Shown here one piece after another: positions 1 through 12,400 of a stretch of DNA of 64,000 nt. Location: NCBI GenBank assembly GCA_900169235.1, contig FWCC01000020.1, positions 62,001-126,000 of the forward strand, written 5' to 3'. How positions within the stretch are numbered: the stretch's first letter is position 1; every line of letters starts with the position of its first letter. Source of the stretch: Zarea fungicola (lineage: Eukaryota > Ascomycota > Sordariomycetes > Hypocreales > Cordycipitaceae). The notes beneath the pieces were generated by a model, which saw nothing but the letters and a program-made list of their open reading frames with translations, did not search any database and had not been told where the DNA came from. A program made the translations under genes and the position numbers.

Positions 1-2686
1 TTCAAAGGATCCGACGCCCATCATCGTTCCCAGTTCTTGCACCTTGGAGCGAAGCTCGGCATTCTGGGAGTTGTACTCCAGAGTAACGCCGCCTTCGCCG
101 TCAAGAAGAAGAGTCTGATCAGCAACATCAAGACACTCGGCTGCAAGCACATAGAACAGTCAGTGGCGGATAACGTTGAATCTATGCAAGTCATGATCAC
201 GTACGAAGATATGTAGAAATGACAACTGTGGCGCCGGCCTTGCGAAGGATACCATCGTCTCCGCAGAGTTGGTAGAGCACAGCGATGGCCGTCTTTCGAT
301 CTAGGGCGCTGAAGATTTCGTCGAGAACGACAAGCTTTGCTTCACAGTAAGTTGCCCTCGCTGCTGCCTATTTTTTTAAAACCCATGTTAGCCTTGTGCA
401 TTTACCTTCTCGAAAGATAGCTTACCACTCGGTGCCTTTGCCCACCACTCAGACCCATTCCGTTTGAACCAGCAAGGTACTCATCTCCGTCGGGCAGATG
501 TTCAAAGTCTTCGTTCAACATACAGGCCTGAACCACGCGATCATACCGCTCACGGTTGAAGGGCAAATGGCCAATGATGTTTTGACGAATGGACATGTTC
601 TGAATCCAGGCAGTCTGATCCGCAAAGCCAATAACGTCTTCCTCGACGGATATTGACCCGTTGGTCAGCTTGACCTCGCCAAGAATGCTCTGTAGCAGTG
701 TAGACTTGCCCGCTCCGCTGGCTCCAACTGTTGCCGTCACTGTCCCTTTCGGGATGTCAACAGTAACACTGCGCAGAATGGGTTCTTCCGTGTCGGGTGG
801 AGCAATGGAGGCATTTGAGAACCGGATCGCATAGCCTTTCTCGCTCGCCATCTTCTCGCTTGAGCCGGTATCCTGGCCAACCATGCGCGGGTCAGTCGTC
901 TCAGGTAGAATGAGGTACGCCTGTACGCGGCCAACGCAGGCAAGGAGCTGGGCCAGATTGGCGTACGACCTCATAAGGTCAGACAGAGGGTTCTGGCTCA
1001 ATGCGACAATTGACAAGCATGGGAAGATTCGTGTGGCGGGTAGGGTCCCCTTTGGCAAGGGGCTTCCGCCAAACGAGGTCCAGAAGAGACCAACCGCCAC
1101 AATCAAGATGGCGGGGAGCAGTGCAGTGAGAATGGCGGAACCCAGGAGGAAGGCGGTAAAGACTCTGTACTTCTTGGAGTATTTGATTTCAACGTCACGA
1201 AGATGCTGCAGATAGGTGGTCACCGTGGGGCCAAGGCCGAGCATCTTGATGACGCGCAGCTGCGCGAGAACCTTTGAGGTCTCGGCCACGCGATACGCAA
1301 TCTTGCCGTTCCACGCAGCCAGTGATGGACCAGATTTCTTGCCGACAAACAGACCAAACAGCGTTGAAAACGCCAGCGGGAAGAGAATGACGAAGCAGCC
1401 CTGGCCGACGAAGAAGGAAAGAAAGTAGGTCGCCAGGCAGACCTCGATCAAGGCAATGGGGATCAGGTAGACGGCGCCAATGTCGCTGGCAATGTTTTCC
1501 ATGTCGGTGCTCATCAGGGTTATGGCTGCCGACTTCTTCGCCTCCGACTGGGAGATGTGGTGGCACTTTTCGAGCATCTCGGTGACGAGAATGCCGCGCA
1601 CACGCGTGGTCAACCGGTTGCTCAGCTGCTGATGCGCGCCGCGGCTGATGCCGATGCCAATCAGCGTGAGCACCGTGGCCCCAATGAGCGAGTCACCAAC
1701 GTCCTTTGCATTGGGGCCCGGGTCGGTGATGACCTCGGTCATGCGCAGCAGAATGAATGGCAAAGAAAATGAAAATCCTGTAAAGGCCAGGCGAGCAACG
1801 AAGCAAAAGAGCCAATGGATCCAGAGGTGACCTAGCAAGGCTCTGGCCAAGCACATCGTCGCGAGCTTATCCTGAGCGACCCATCGGGGGTGGAAGCCTT
1901 CAAAAAGATGGCGCGATGAGAATTCCGCGCCAATCTCGCCAATATCCTCAACGGAAATGGTGCTGCGGTAGCCCTTCCAAATCAGCGGGTTGAGCCAGAC
2001 ATACAGGTACCGCTTCCAAAATCCTGCGGCGGCTTCTGCGCCTGTAATTTTCCGGAGGTTTTCGTCGATGATGAGGCTTGTCTTGGGAACCTCCTCCAAG
2101 CAGATGATGCTAAATCGAAGAATCGCGGCGGCGGCGGCGAGACCACCAAGGGCATCTAGACCTGGGCGGCGAAAGTAAGACCGGCATTTGGCAATCTCAA
2201 GGAGAAAGGTAATGCTCAAATAAAGACCAAGAAACGCGGATTCGCGCAGAGCCCTGACATGTTCGACATAGAGCAGCAACAGGACAGCAATGGAGGCGAG
2301 AAATTCGAGCGATGCGGCGGGGAGAGACGCTGTTGTGCGGAATTCCGAACTAGAGCTGTGAATACCCAAACTCGCAATCTTTATAGCAACAAGAGCTCCA
2401 GATGCCAACTGCAATTCACCAAATGGCAGTCTGTGGTTAGTTTTCTCCGAGGCCAAGAAAACGGTAATATACAGAAGTGGAGGCAACTAACAAGCTTGAA
2501 CCATAGGAGCTGGCTGCGGCGCACGACGACCTCCTTGCGCAAATAATAAACAATCATGCATGGAATCAAGACGAGGGCCACTGCAGACGGCGCAATTGTG
2601 AAGATTGATTCCTCAAACTTGAGCGTAAAGTCGAACAAGCCTGGGATCGGTGGCCAGAAAGCCCGATCCGCAGCCTCGAAAGCCAT
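1..2686 (-). CDS. ABCC-type (MRP-like) ABC transporter, 3'-truncated by window edge
   Basis: Membrane ATP-driven exporter of the ABCC/multidrug-resistance-associated type. My exons are 2492-2686, 426-2408, 205-367 and 1-140; introns are 83, 58 and 64 bp, all GT-AG, the first with an aaCTAACc branch site. Start is the ATG at 2686, followed by the FDFTLKFEES block usual near the N-terminus of fungal ABCC proteins. There are 827 residues visible: an N-terminal TMD0-like hydrophobic region, TMD1, then NBD1 with Walker A GASGAGKST (about residue 627), Q-loop region ADQTAWIQN, signature LSGGQ (about 720) and Walker B LVVLDEIFSALD (about 740). TMD2 and NBD2 must lie left of the window. Family assignment is firm; the substrate cannot be read from sequence. 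Walker B carries Glu where ABCC NBD1 usually has Asp (see findings). Confidence 0.9.
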
Positions 2687-5048
2687 GGCCGCTTCCGAGG
2701 GGTGGCGCGTGTGCTGCGAACTAGGACCGCAAGGACTTGAGCTTAAAAGAGCCAATGTACAAGACAAAGAAAGGGAGCTACGCGCAAACTCGTCTCTCTC
2801 TGTGCTGCTGTAATTGACAGCAAGCCAATGCTGAGATGAGGCTCTTCAGTCGGAGCAAAAAGAGAGGTGTAATCCTGTTGGTGAGAACAAGAGAGACAAA
2901 AAGCCCCATCAATCTACATTTGTCATTTTTTTCGTCCCTCCTCCCAAGACAAGGCTGCGCACTAAACCCTTCCGCTATCTCATTAATCTGCTCAACAAGT
3001 GTCTACTGTAGGACAAAGGACCGCCTTCTCAAATTACCTAGCCGATATTACATAGGTACATGTAAACGGAGTCCATTAAAACTAGCTCTGCAGTAGTCAG
3101 GCGGGCTTCTTGCAAGGGTCCTTTCTGGTGAGGAGGGTAAGCAAGCAAATATTCTGAGCCACAACAAGGGCCAAATATGGAGCGAGTTTGGTAAGAAACG
3201 GCAGAGCGGCAGCTAGGCCCTCCTTGTCTCTGAACAAAAGTACACTGCAGAATTTCACCATATCTGCAAGGAAAAACAGAGACACACCCACGCCCCCTCC
3301 GTCTCCTCTCTTGGCCTTTTGGTTGGTTGGGTCAATACATTACTTGGCTGGAACGACTTGTTAGCCTTCTGCTTCGGCCCCAAACTGAATCTAACTCAAT
3401 GTGGCTTACTTTTACAGGATCTTTTGTTCGATGGATGCATGGTGGCGCTCTCTAGTCTTCCCCGCTCTCATCCTCCCGCCCACACCTCCTCCCCCAATCT
3501 CCTAGTATCTGGCCACTTGGAGGCGGTCTTTTTTTCTTGGAGCGCCTAGTGTGACAGGGAAACCCTACCTACCTGCATCAATAAACTGACATAAATGGAA
3601 GGTGGTTAAGGGAGGCGTGTGACACTCTTTCGTTGCTCTACGCCAAAGGAATACACCGACACACGGTGAGAGACAGAGGATGTCCGTGGCATGCAGCGCC
3701 GCACAGGAGCTGGTAAGGACGAAACCAAAATAAAAATAGTGAATAGGTTCCTCCCCCATAGACACAGCACTGGACCGGGTGATGCCAAGGGCCGGGCGAC
3801 ACGTTACAGCCCGCCCCCAAAGCCCGGAAACTCCACTGTCGATTTGCCCGCGCCCCCTCAGCGGCTTGTGGCTTCAATCGTATCCGGGAAGATGAGCGGA
3901 TGTGCCCCTTGTCCCCGAGGCTCATTCTCATGGCAGCCCGGAGCAGAGATTTCAGTTGGTGCGAAAGGAACTTATGTACGCTTCATTCGCCGATCTGGCT
4001 GACATGTCCCTGGCCAGCACGGCAACGATGGGCTAAAGAATTACGTTGCCCGTTCGATGAACCATATCTCTAGTTTGCCGTCAATGACTCCACTGCCAAA
4101 ATATTTTTTTTATAGATGGCCTCGTGCCATCAAAAATGCAGCATAAAATCGGCGTATCTAAATGTAGCTTTCAATGTCTCCTGTAAACCCACATGTTATT
4201 GTAGAACTAATCCTTTTATCCGACAAGTGTACAAAGATTGAGTAGCCGATTTTTCCGTTGCCAAATTCTAGATGGATTATGGATTCGTCAGGCTGAGCTC
4301 CTGTCCCGAGATTGACATTTCCTTCAGCAAATGGTGCTAACCCTTGCAAACTCGTCGTCTTGAATTTGCATCATAAATGATAATATTCTGTACGTATGTG
4401 TGCTGTGTACATCTAACAGGAGTATTATTACATGTAAATTGGCCACCTCTTTCTTATCAGTAGCCTGCACAAGCTTTTGGTTTTCAATTAGTTCGTGAAG
4501 TGAATAAACCGGCGGAGTGGTTATTGACGATTGTGCCATGTTCGGCGACAAATCTTACTTATCCAGGCTGTTCTCTTTTCAATAACAGGCAAGGAAGTGC
4601 AGTTGGCTTCTTTCAGAAATTCAGCTCACAGGTATGTTACGGTGTCAATTGCCTCAGGGTTCGGCGGCCCTAGCAAACAGGAGCAATTATAAATGCCACA
4701 GTCTTATCAGAATAAAGCGACTGGCCAGTTCGAGAAACAGATGCAAATTGATGTATCAACTAAAGGCCTCAAGCCACTCGTCAAAGAGGGCGAGGTACTA
4801 GGCTACATAGGAAAAAAACGAACGAAAACAACTAATGAAAAACTGAGAAGAGACAAGAGACAAACAAAAACTTGTGTAGGAAACTAGAATTTCACAATCT
4901 GGATACTCTTTTTATCAGAAAAGGAAAGAAATCAAGAACAAGAACAAAAAAAACAACATGTTAAAAAAAGGGGGCGAAACAAAACTCATAGCTCAGTTCT
5001 GTGATCCTTTTCTCCTTCTTCTCTTCATCTGTTGAATTGTAGGTGTCT
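2687..5048. other. Intergenic, 2.4 kb, no gene seen
   Basis: Divides the ABC transporter 5' end from the 3' end of the large GNAT-like gene, so it holds the transporter promoter and the other gene's 3' UTR. Short open frames occur on both strands but none has a recognisable motif, signal peptide or consistent splice pattern. There are pyrimidine-rich stretches near 3290-3310 and 3460-3500. No tRNA or repeat seen. Confidence 0.6.
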
Positions 5049-8000
5049 TCACAACTGCCATGGCCGTCTCTTTGCTGCGCCGGCTGCCTCCCCAACAGCT
5101 CCCTCTTGGACCGCCTCCTGCTCCGGGGACTGCAAAAGCACAACCGAATTGGGTCGTACGGGTTGCGGCGCCTCGAGGTGCTGCGACAAAGCCTTATCGG
5201 CGCTCGCAGCCCATGGCGCGGTCTGCCAGGACAAGGGGGGGTCGGGAGCGGTATTCCAGTGATTATCATGATGCTGGGGCGCTTCCTGCGAATAGGACGA
5301 GTCTTGCCCTGCGGCGCTTTGCCACTGCATGGCAACCGCTTGCTGGGCATGCAGTGCTTGCTGCAATGCCGCCTGACGAGCCGCTTCCCTCTCCGTGGAG
5401 GCACGGACCAGAGCGGTCCACTCGGGACGTTCCCCTTCCCCGGACGTCGAGCTCTGAGGGGATACCATCTGTTGAGGAACTGCATTGCTCTGAGATGCAT
5501 CCGTAGTAACGGCTTGTCGTCCCTGTGCCGCTGCAGGTGACATGAACTGTGTAGGCAGGGCGGGACGGCCAGGCTGCACATGAACAAACCGCAGTTGTGG
5601 TGCAGGTTTAGCACTGGCTGGGGCATAGTGTTGATCCTGTGTCAGGTCCACCACGTTGGCTTGCGAATTATCTGTTGGTCCTGATTGTGGTAGCCAGCGT
5701 CTGTCATTGGTCGTGACTGGGGGTTGAGCTGAATACTGTGCTGAATACTGTGCTGAATACTGAACTGAAGGCTGAAATGAGGGCTGCACTGGATACTGCG
5801 CTGAAGTCTGTACTGAAGTCTGTACTGGGGATGCCGAATACACATTCCCGACAGCTGGTGAGAGAGGAGGTACCGCCACGGAGGGCCGATGCGACATCAG
5901 AACACGAGCTGGCATGGGTGCGGCTTGACGCTCGTCAACAGGCCTCACTGATGGGGTCAGTGGCATAACCGACGTAGTGTCCATGCCATGTGTCAGCGGT
6001 ATGGCAGACGGTGCTGCAAGGCCGCTCTGAGATACTGTTGGGTTTGGGGCCAGCTTCTGTGTTGGCGCTTGCGACTTCACCGAGCCTCTTCGGCCCTGTC
6101 GATTCTGCTGAGGCGACTGCTGTGCTTTCCGTGGCTTCCTTGTATTCTTTTTAGCCTGTGCGCCGGTTGCACTCTTCTTTCCACTTGTTTGTTTCCGTTC
6201 TCGTATTGCAAGTGGCAGGCTGTTCCTGGAACTTTGATTTGCAGGTACAACACCAGGATCGGCGACACTACCGGCGGGTACAGGCTGTTTATTTTGCGTA
6301 TGAGAGCTTGTGCCTTTGGTCAGAGATGGGCTGGTTTTCTGTGGTCGAGACTGTAACAAGCTTCCTGGCTCACCCGTCTGCGTTACCGTCTGTGGTGCCA
6401 TTTGCGGTGCCATTTGCGGTGCCGCCTGGAGTACCATTCCCTTAGACGCCCCCAGTTGACGTTCATACTCAGCAATCCGGTCGTGCTCCTTGCGAAGCAG
6501 TGATTCACAGTTGTAAATTGTAAAGTTTTGGAATCTGTCCTCTTGCTGTTCGCTCATAGACGGCTCTTTGGACGGACCGGGAACCTGACCGGGTGCAGCT
6601 TGCTTCTGATTACTAGGCCCAGATACTTGCACTCCATTGCGTGTAACTTGCGGCGAAGGTTTGTGTGGAATAAATTGCACAGATAGTGCCTCGTTTTGGG
6701 GTTTTGGTGCTTCTGGTTTCTGTTGTGAGATGTAGGCATCGCTCTGGGGTTGCACAGAAAGTTCAGAGTCTGGCAATGACCTCTGCCGAAGCTTGTTCGT
6801 GCTACTCGGATGTTGCGTCTCTGGTGAGTTGGCTTGCAAATTAGTCTGCCTAGTCGCCTCGGGTTGCATGAGTTGGTTGGTTCTGTGAACAACTAGGTCG
6901 GCAAATGTGTGCCAACGTGATTTTCCTTTGCCCTGTGCCGACTGAGTTGTTGGCTCAACAATCATTACGTCTGCGTTCTGAGCTTGAGGTCGAAGCCTGT
7001 CACAAGCGTGTGCCCAAGATGAGCTCGGCACATCTTGCATTGCTGGGGATTGCTGATCTGTTGGCGAACAGGAAGAAGATGATGGAGATGTGTCTGTTAA
7101 GGAAAGTGACCGACCAATGGGTGCAACTAAAGGAGACTGAGGTGGGCTCCAGCACATTGAATCATTGTGACTGGAAGCTGGGGAGGGAGGCAACGGGTCT
7201 CTGTGTGATGATGTATGATGCATCATACGCGACGTGTTTGGCGATACCAAATCTACATCAGGTGGTGTGGCTGCGGGTATATGCGGCGGCAACGAACTAT
7301 TGTTCATGTCGGTCTTCGATTGAGGTGAAGGGCTCGCCAGTTGACCCAAGGCCGTCGTCGATGCAGTTGGATTGGATAACTGTGTTTCGTTTGGCGTTGA
7401 GATCTGGTGAAGCGGTGATGGTTTCTTTGGTTGGCTTTCCCAAGACACGGCAGCTGGCCGCTTGCCTTTTCGGTCCCATACGGCTTGTGCTTGTGTCGTC
7501 ATCTCTATATCCGAGTCTTCTGTTGAGATTGATGCTCGGCCTTTTCCCTTTGGGTCATATGGCACTGGTACACTTTGTGTTCCTTCTGTGACGTGGCTTT
7601 CCTGGGGCAGATCCGCCCGCTGCCCTCCTTTTGGATCATGCAGGACTGTTGCACGCGGTGTGCTTTGCGAAGAAGATGCTGACGGCCCGGGGACATCTGG
7701 TATAGAGGCTGAGGCGAAGCTGGACGAGTTTGGTTGCGGTGGCACTTCAGTTTGCTGATTTGGTCGTGGCGGGGGAGGCATTGGCAGTGGCGGGGGAGGC
7801 ATTAGCCGTGACGCTTCCCGTTCCCATTGTACCTTGGCAACATCGTATCCCAGCCACACGTCTACTTGCGCTCCATCAGGTGTTGCAGATGAGCTTGATG
7901 CGGAAGTTCCGGTAAATTTATCAGAGCGGGCTATGGAAGAGCCTCCGTTCGACGAATCAGAGAAACCAAGACCGGACCCGGCTTCGGATAGAACTTTGGT

Positions 8001-9476
8001 TGCTGCCACGGCAACAGCAATAGCCGTCAAGGAGTCAGACTCTTCCGTCGCCGTTGCCGCTTCATAATCTATTTCCATTGGGTCTGGGTAATTCAGTGCG
8101 GCTAACAACTGATCTTCGGAGATGTAGTAGGGAATAGGCTCTCCAGGCAGCGACGGCGGCATCTTGACAATCGCCAGCTCCGGTACAGGCAGAGGAGGTC
8201 GATCAGGAACTATATTCTTAGGGGAGTGCACGAATCCCGGCCCCATAAAGAACCGATTGTGAAAGATCAGTATGTCCTTGACAGATTCCCAGGTATTGAA
8301 GTCAAACTTCCACGTCGCCGCCGCCAGTGCTGGGTTGTAGCTCAGCGGCTCGACGCTTCTGAATTTGGCCAAGCCTACGGCTTCCATGCTTGCGCTATAC
8401 TGGGCATCAAAAGGGCTGCACTCGGAGCGGAACAACTCGCAGCCAAGACGAGTGCGTGCAAACTCGATCAGAGCGCTGATGGCTTCGGTGGCCAGATCAG
8501 GATGCCATCGTCTCGAAAGGAACTGAAAGCTGAAGTCAACCATGCGACGGGACTGGTTGTCAATGATGTTGGTTCTAAAAAACGTATTCGGGTTAACGTC
8601 TGTAAAGCAGTTGAGTGACGCAATTCCAATGAATTCTCCGGGAATGCCGTCGGTGATGGCAAACTTATAGCTTCCGCCTCGGTCTGCTTCCACGCCCGAA
8701 ATGTGAAACCGGCTTCGAACGGTTTTCTCATCCAGATCTGGCTGGACCCTGCCGTGCGGGAACTCGAGAGGATCTCTCAACATATCTCTGTAGGGGACTA
8801 CATCTCGAAGCATGACAGAGCGGATGGTTAGTCGCGAGGTTCGCAATGTAATGCCACGAAATCGATGAGCAAGATCGGGGTGTGTAGCTCCGTGCTCGTA
8901 CTCCGGGCTGTGTATCGTATAGTAGTCGTTGGGCTGACCAGCAGCGAGATGGCTCTCGCCCCAGGGCACAGGGAAAAGCCGGTTCCCAATGACGCTTTCG
9001 GCAAGAGCATTGCCCGCTGCGCGAATGAATTCGACTCTACATGTGTTGATGAGCCTGGTTAATTCCTCAGTCCTCGCACGCCGGCCGCGGGTTAATTCCT
9101 CTCTGCATTTGGAGATGGTATGCTCGCAATCCGCAAGCTTGTCCTCTGTTGCGGCAAGATTTGGGCCTTGGCTTGCGAGGGTATGCAAGCGACGGAGCTC
9201 CTTTGAGTAGATATGAACATTATTCACGTCCCGCACATCGTGCCTTGCCGCTTTTACGAGGCTTGTGGCTATTCGGTGATTGATGTCGTGGTCTACAATC
9301 CCAGTTTCTGTCACGCATCGCTGCATGGCGAACTCATACGCCTTCTGACGACGTTCGGTTTCCTCACTTTCATTGCGACGCCTGTCCCGATCCCATGCGG
9401 CAAAGGTCTCCATACGTTGCGCCGGTGTGAGGAGAGCCAAATCGGGATTGGAACTCTCGCCATGTTCAAACCCCAT
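5049..9476 (-). CDS. Large protein: GNAT-like N-terminal domain plus ~1,000-residue low-complexity tail
   Basis: Single 1475-codon frame without introns. Residues 30-150 are charged and probably helical. Residues about 212-392 resemble RimJ/RimL-type GNAT acetyltransferases (Acetyltransf_3): LTIRSVMLRDVVPYRDML at the start, then EFIGIASLNCFTD, then RRWHPDLATEAISALIEFAR followed by CELFRSECSPFDAQYS. The acetyl-CoA loop, normally W-G-x-G-(Y/F)-A-T-E-A, reads WHPDLATEA, so its glycines are gone and activity is doubtful. From about 480 to the end the protein is Pro/Ser/Gln/Thr-rich and looks disordered, with tandem units coded at 5738-5830 (YSAQ/TSVQ repeats) and 6396-6436 (MAPQ). The C-terminus is basic (AAKRRPWQL). 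Substrate and role unknown. A nuclear or scaffold role would be guesswork. Confidence 0.72.
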   Translation of the reverse strand: MGFEHGESSNPDLALLTPAQRMETFAAWDRDRRRNESEETERRQKAYEFAMQRCVTETGIVDHDINHRIATSLVKAARHDVRDVNNVHIYSKELRRLHTLASQGPNLAATEDKLADCEHTISKCREELTRGRRARTEELTRLINTCRVEFIRAAGNALAESVIGNRLFPVPWGESHLAAGQPNDYYTIHSPEYEHGATHPDLAHRFRGITLRTSRLTIRSVMLRDVVPYRDMLRDPLEFPHGRVQPDLDEKTVRSRFHISGVEADRGGSYKFAITDGIPGEFIGIASLNCFTDVNPNTFFRTNIIDNQSRRMVDFSFQFLSRRWHPDLATEAISALIEFARTRLGCELFRSECSPFDAQYSASMEAVGLAKFRSVEPLSYNPALAAATWKFDFNTWESVKDILIFHNRFFMGPGFVHSPKNIVPDRPPLPVPELAIVKMPPSLPGEPIPYYISEDQLLAALNYPDPMEIDYEAATATEESDSLTAIAVAVAATKVLSEAGSGLGFSDSSNGGSSIARSDKFTGTSASSSSATPDGAQVDVWLGYDVAKVQWEREASRLMPPPPLPMPPPPRPNQQTEVPPQPNSSSFASASIPDVPGPSASSSQSTPRATVLHDPKGGQRADLPQESHVTEGTQSVPVPYDPKGKGRASISTEDSDIEMTTQAQAVWDRKGKRPAAVSWESQPKKPSPLHQISTPNETQLSNPTASTTALGQLASPSPQSKTDMNNSSLPPHIPAATPPDVDLVSPNTSRMMHHTSSHRDPLPPSPASSHNDSMCWSPPQSPLVAPIGRSLSLTDTSPSSSSCSPTDQQSPAMQDVPSSSWAHACDRLRPQAQNADVMIVEPTTQSAQGKGKSRWHTFADLVVHRTNQLMQPEATRQTNLQANSPETQHPSSTNKLRQRSLPDSELSVQPQSDAYISQQKPEAPKPQNEALSVQFIPHKPSPQVTRNGVQVSGPSNQKQAAPGQVPGPSKEPSMSEQQEDRFQNFTIYNCESLLRKEHDRIAEYERQLGASKGMVLQAAPQMAPQMAPQTVTQTGEPGSLLQSRPQKTSPSLTKGTSSHTQNKQPVPAGSVADPGVVPANQSSRNSLPLAIRERKQTSGKKSATGAQAKKNTRKPRKAQQSPQQNRQGRRGSVKSQAPTQKLAPNPTVSQSGLAAPSAIPLTHGMDTTSVMPLTPSVRPVDERQAAPMPARVLMSHRPSVAVPPLSPAVGNVYSASPVQTSVQTSAQYPVQPSFQPSVQYSAQYSAQYSAQPPVTTNDRRWLPQSGPTDNSQANVVDLTQDQHYAPASAKPAPQLRFVHVQPGRPALPTQFMSPAAAQGRQAVTTDASQSNAVPQQMVSPQSSTSGEGERPEWTALVRASTEREAARQAALQQALHAQQAVAMQWQSAAGQDSSYSQEAPQHHDNHWNTAPDPPLSWQTAPWAASADKALSQHLEAPQPVRPNSVVLLQSPEQEAVQEGAVGEAAGAAKRRPWQL

Positions 9477-12400
9477 CCTTCCTGTTTAGCGATTGTTGAC
9501 GGTGGTTTCTCTGGTCAAAGTTGGTACTCGGTCGGCCAACTGCGCTTTGCGCGCCGGGATGGCGGAGGTTTGAGAGGGGATCTTAAGACACAAAGTGGCG
9601 GGACGACATTAATATTTGTTGTGATACATGAAAATCCCAGTGGTATCTTCTGTCGAATCAAGCGCTGGGAGTTGCAGCCGCGCCCCTCGTTAGTTGGTCG
9701 ATTTGGTGCGGCAGCAGAAAGGTCAACAGCTGAAGGAAGTTGGGCGGGTAATTGGAAACTTTCTGAGCTGGACGATTTGACACTTTTGCCAGCAAATAAA
9801 GGTGTATATGTCTGCTAATACCACATGCCTCATACAGCGACCAAGGCACACCAAAGAATGGAACGGGCGGCAAAAAACGAGTACAGCTGGAAAGTTGATG
9901 TTGTTCAACCTGGGATGCTTGCGTTGGACCTCACACATACGATGGTATGCGCAGGCGCCCAGTGGAGGTGCAGGTAGGTACCGGTAAAAGGCATCTGCCA
10001 ACAGAATCCTCACACACACACGCACCGGGGACTAATCACAAGCCCAGTGTGAGAGTGCAACCCATGTCCCTATCCCTCCTAGCTGGCGCCACCACCAACC
10101 GCCCGCCGACGTGCTTTGCGCGCCTGTAATAGTATGAGGCGGGGAGAGAGAAGCGTTGCCAATTGCTTGCGCTAGCTCAAAGAGGAGAACACCGGTGATG
10201 GTGGCTTTGTTGGTGGAGAGGGGTGTGTAGGGGCATCCTGTAAAGTGCACTATTTACCAGGCTGCTCGCTCGCTATGGGGCTATCGCGAGGCTTTTTCTT
10301 GTCTCATTGGACTGCCAGATGTTCTACAGAAGAACCTGGAGCTGGAGCTGGTGGGGGGTCATGCAGGCAGGTTGTATCGGCTGCTTCATTTCGGTCTTCG
10401 CGCCTGCAGTGTCCGTGGTGCCACAAACTGTTCTGTTTTGTTCATATTTTCCCCGCCTCTAAGCAGCAGCGTACTTGCAAGTCAGCAACATTGTTCAGTG
10501 TCATTTGTGTCTGAATGCCAGTTCAGATGTTGTGTTGGACAAACCTGAGAAGATGCTTTCTCAAGTCAAATCAGTGCCTATTGTCGAACTCCAGCCCGCT
10601 CGCCCCCCACTGGCAGCTCCAATCAATCTGCGGCAAACTGCACAGTGTACTTTTGTTCATACTGGTAGCGTAAGTTAACTTACTCCCCCTCCATCCCTGC
10701 TTACACCCCTCCTACCCTGCCAGGGAGCAGGGTAACTACTGGTAAGTGGAAGAAAAAGAGAGTTCAGGCAATGTAACCACCAAAATTAAATCCGGTGAAC
10801 TGTAAAGGCGTCACATTAAAGGGCCAACGTTCTTCATAACAGAGGAAGGACCAATAATCAGCGCACGTCGAGGTGGTTGCACCGATTGGGTTGCCTTTGC
10901 ACCCTCCAGCTAGGAACCAAAGTGCTGCGAAAGTTGCAGCTGTCATTGGTATCTTCGGCCTTGAGAATAATGGGTGGGCCTCCTTTGCAATACTGGGTAA
11001 CTACCAGTATTCGATACGGAGTACCAGTACGGAGTAGTCACGTCTGCATCGACTCTCCGTACCCAGTTCTGTCTAAGCCACTGGTTGGTTACGGATGCTG
11101 CCAACTGCCAAATATTAGTGTCGACGAATGGGGTTCTTGGCCCATTGGTGATTCTCCAGTACGAAATCAGGCTCCCGCCAGCGACGGGTTCCTTGCCCCG
11201 GTCCCTGGTTGTCATCCACTTGACAATATTTCCACTTTGTCGCCACTCCACCCTTGCTCAAAACAGTACTCCGTACTCTGTCCAAGAAGAGATAAACTTA
11301 CCCCAGGTGAAATAATGAGCATGGTGAATCCGTTTTTCCCGAGGCTCAGTGCATACATATGCAGACACAGACATGCATTCCACGCTGTAACATCCACAAC
11401 GGTCGATTGCGGTTTTGCATTTGAAGCTGTCACCGACGAATGGGAGTAGGTTCCGGGCCATTTCAATGGAGCCAGGTGGTATACTTGCTGGGCTAGCACG
11501 AAATAGACGTTAAAAGAAGTTGTTTTAACCAGGGGCTACCAACCAACTTGACAGCACCAGACGGATCTACAAAAGATTTCCTCATGCGTCATAATTCTAG
11601 TCTTCTCTAATGCTGGAAGTGGAATTAGAGCTGAGGAACTTCCTGGACGGTGCCAATACTGCTATCAAACAACGTGAGCAGAATCGCTGCTCTCACGGAT
11701 GGGATCCCTCTTGGCGGCGCTGGTCAGCATCGGCAAACACGCCACAAAAGTTTGGACCCATCAAACGGATTCAAAAAAAAAAAGCGATGGATCATGAGTT
11801 GAGGTTTTCCACCAATTCTTCCGTCCGTTCCAATTTCGTTCCAGGGCTTTTGGGATTACAATTGACAAAAGTACTGCTCGACAAAGACGTTGAGTGGAGA
11901 TGAGCTGCAGGAAAGCAGTCCCCTGTCTGTCCAATTGCTTTGGCTTGTGAGGCCAATATGTAATATCCATTGAACTTGCACCACAAGATATCCAGCCCCT
12001 GCCAGCCTGGCTTAATCTCCAGCTCCGCAGCGGTACGGGCAACAATGGCGTCGTTGGTCGACTCACCTCACAGTGGATATTGGCCGGAGCTACTGGAGCC
12101 CTATCCGTCCGTCACATACTTGCTGTAAACCTGCACGGGACGAGGCCCTGCTGCGTGTCTGGAAAAGTCAGGCAAGCTCCCGTCCGATGCGACGAACCCC
12201 GGTTGTGATGAGACGGTGGTTGGACACGGCGCGGTGTGCGCCATGTTATCTATTTTGGGGCAAACAGACGCTAGCTTTGCTTGGGAGGTCGACAAGAGCA
12301 GCTATGTATGTTCTGGGTATGTACAATGTACCCATAGTCTGGTAGGGCGAGGCGCTGAATTGACTTTGGAGGCGTGTCGTTCTAATTTTGCTGGCTGTTT

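Noticed and set aside
2687..5048. tRNA genes or other structured RNAs in the larger intergenic regions
   Set aside because: Looked for A-box/B-box (GGTTCGAxxC) pairs by eye in all gaps; none found in proper spacing.
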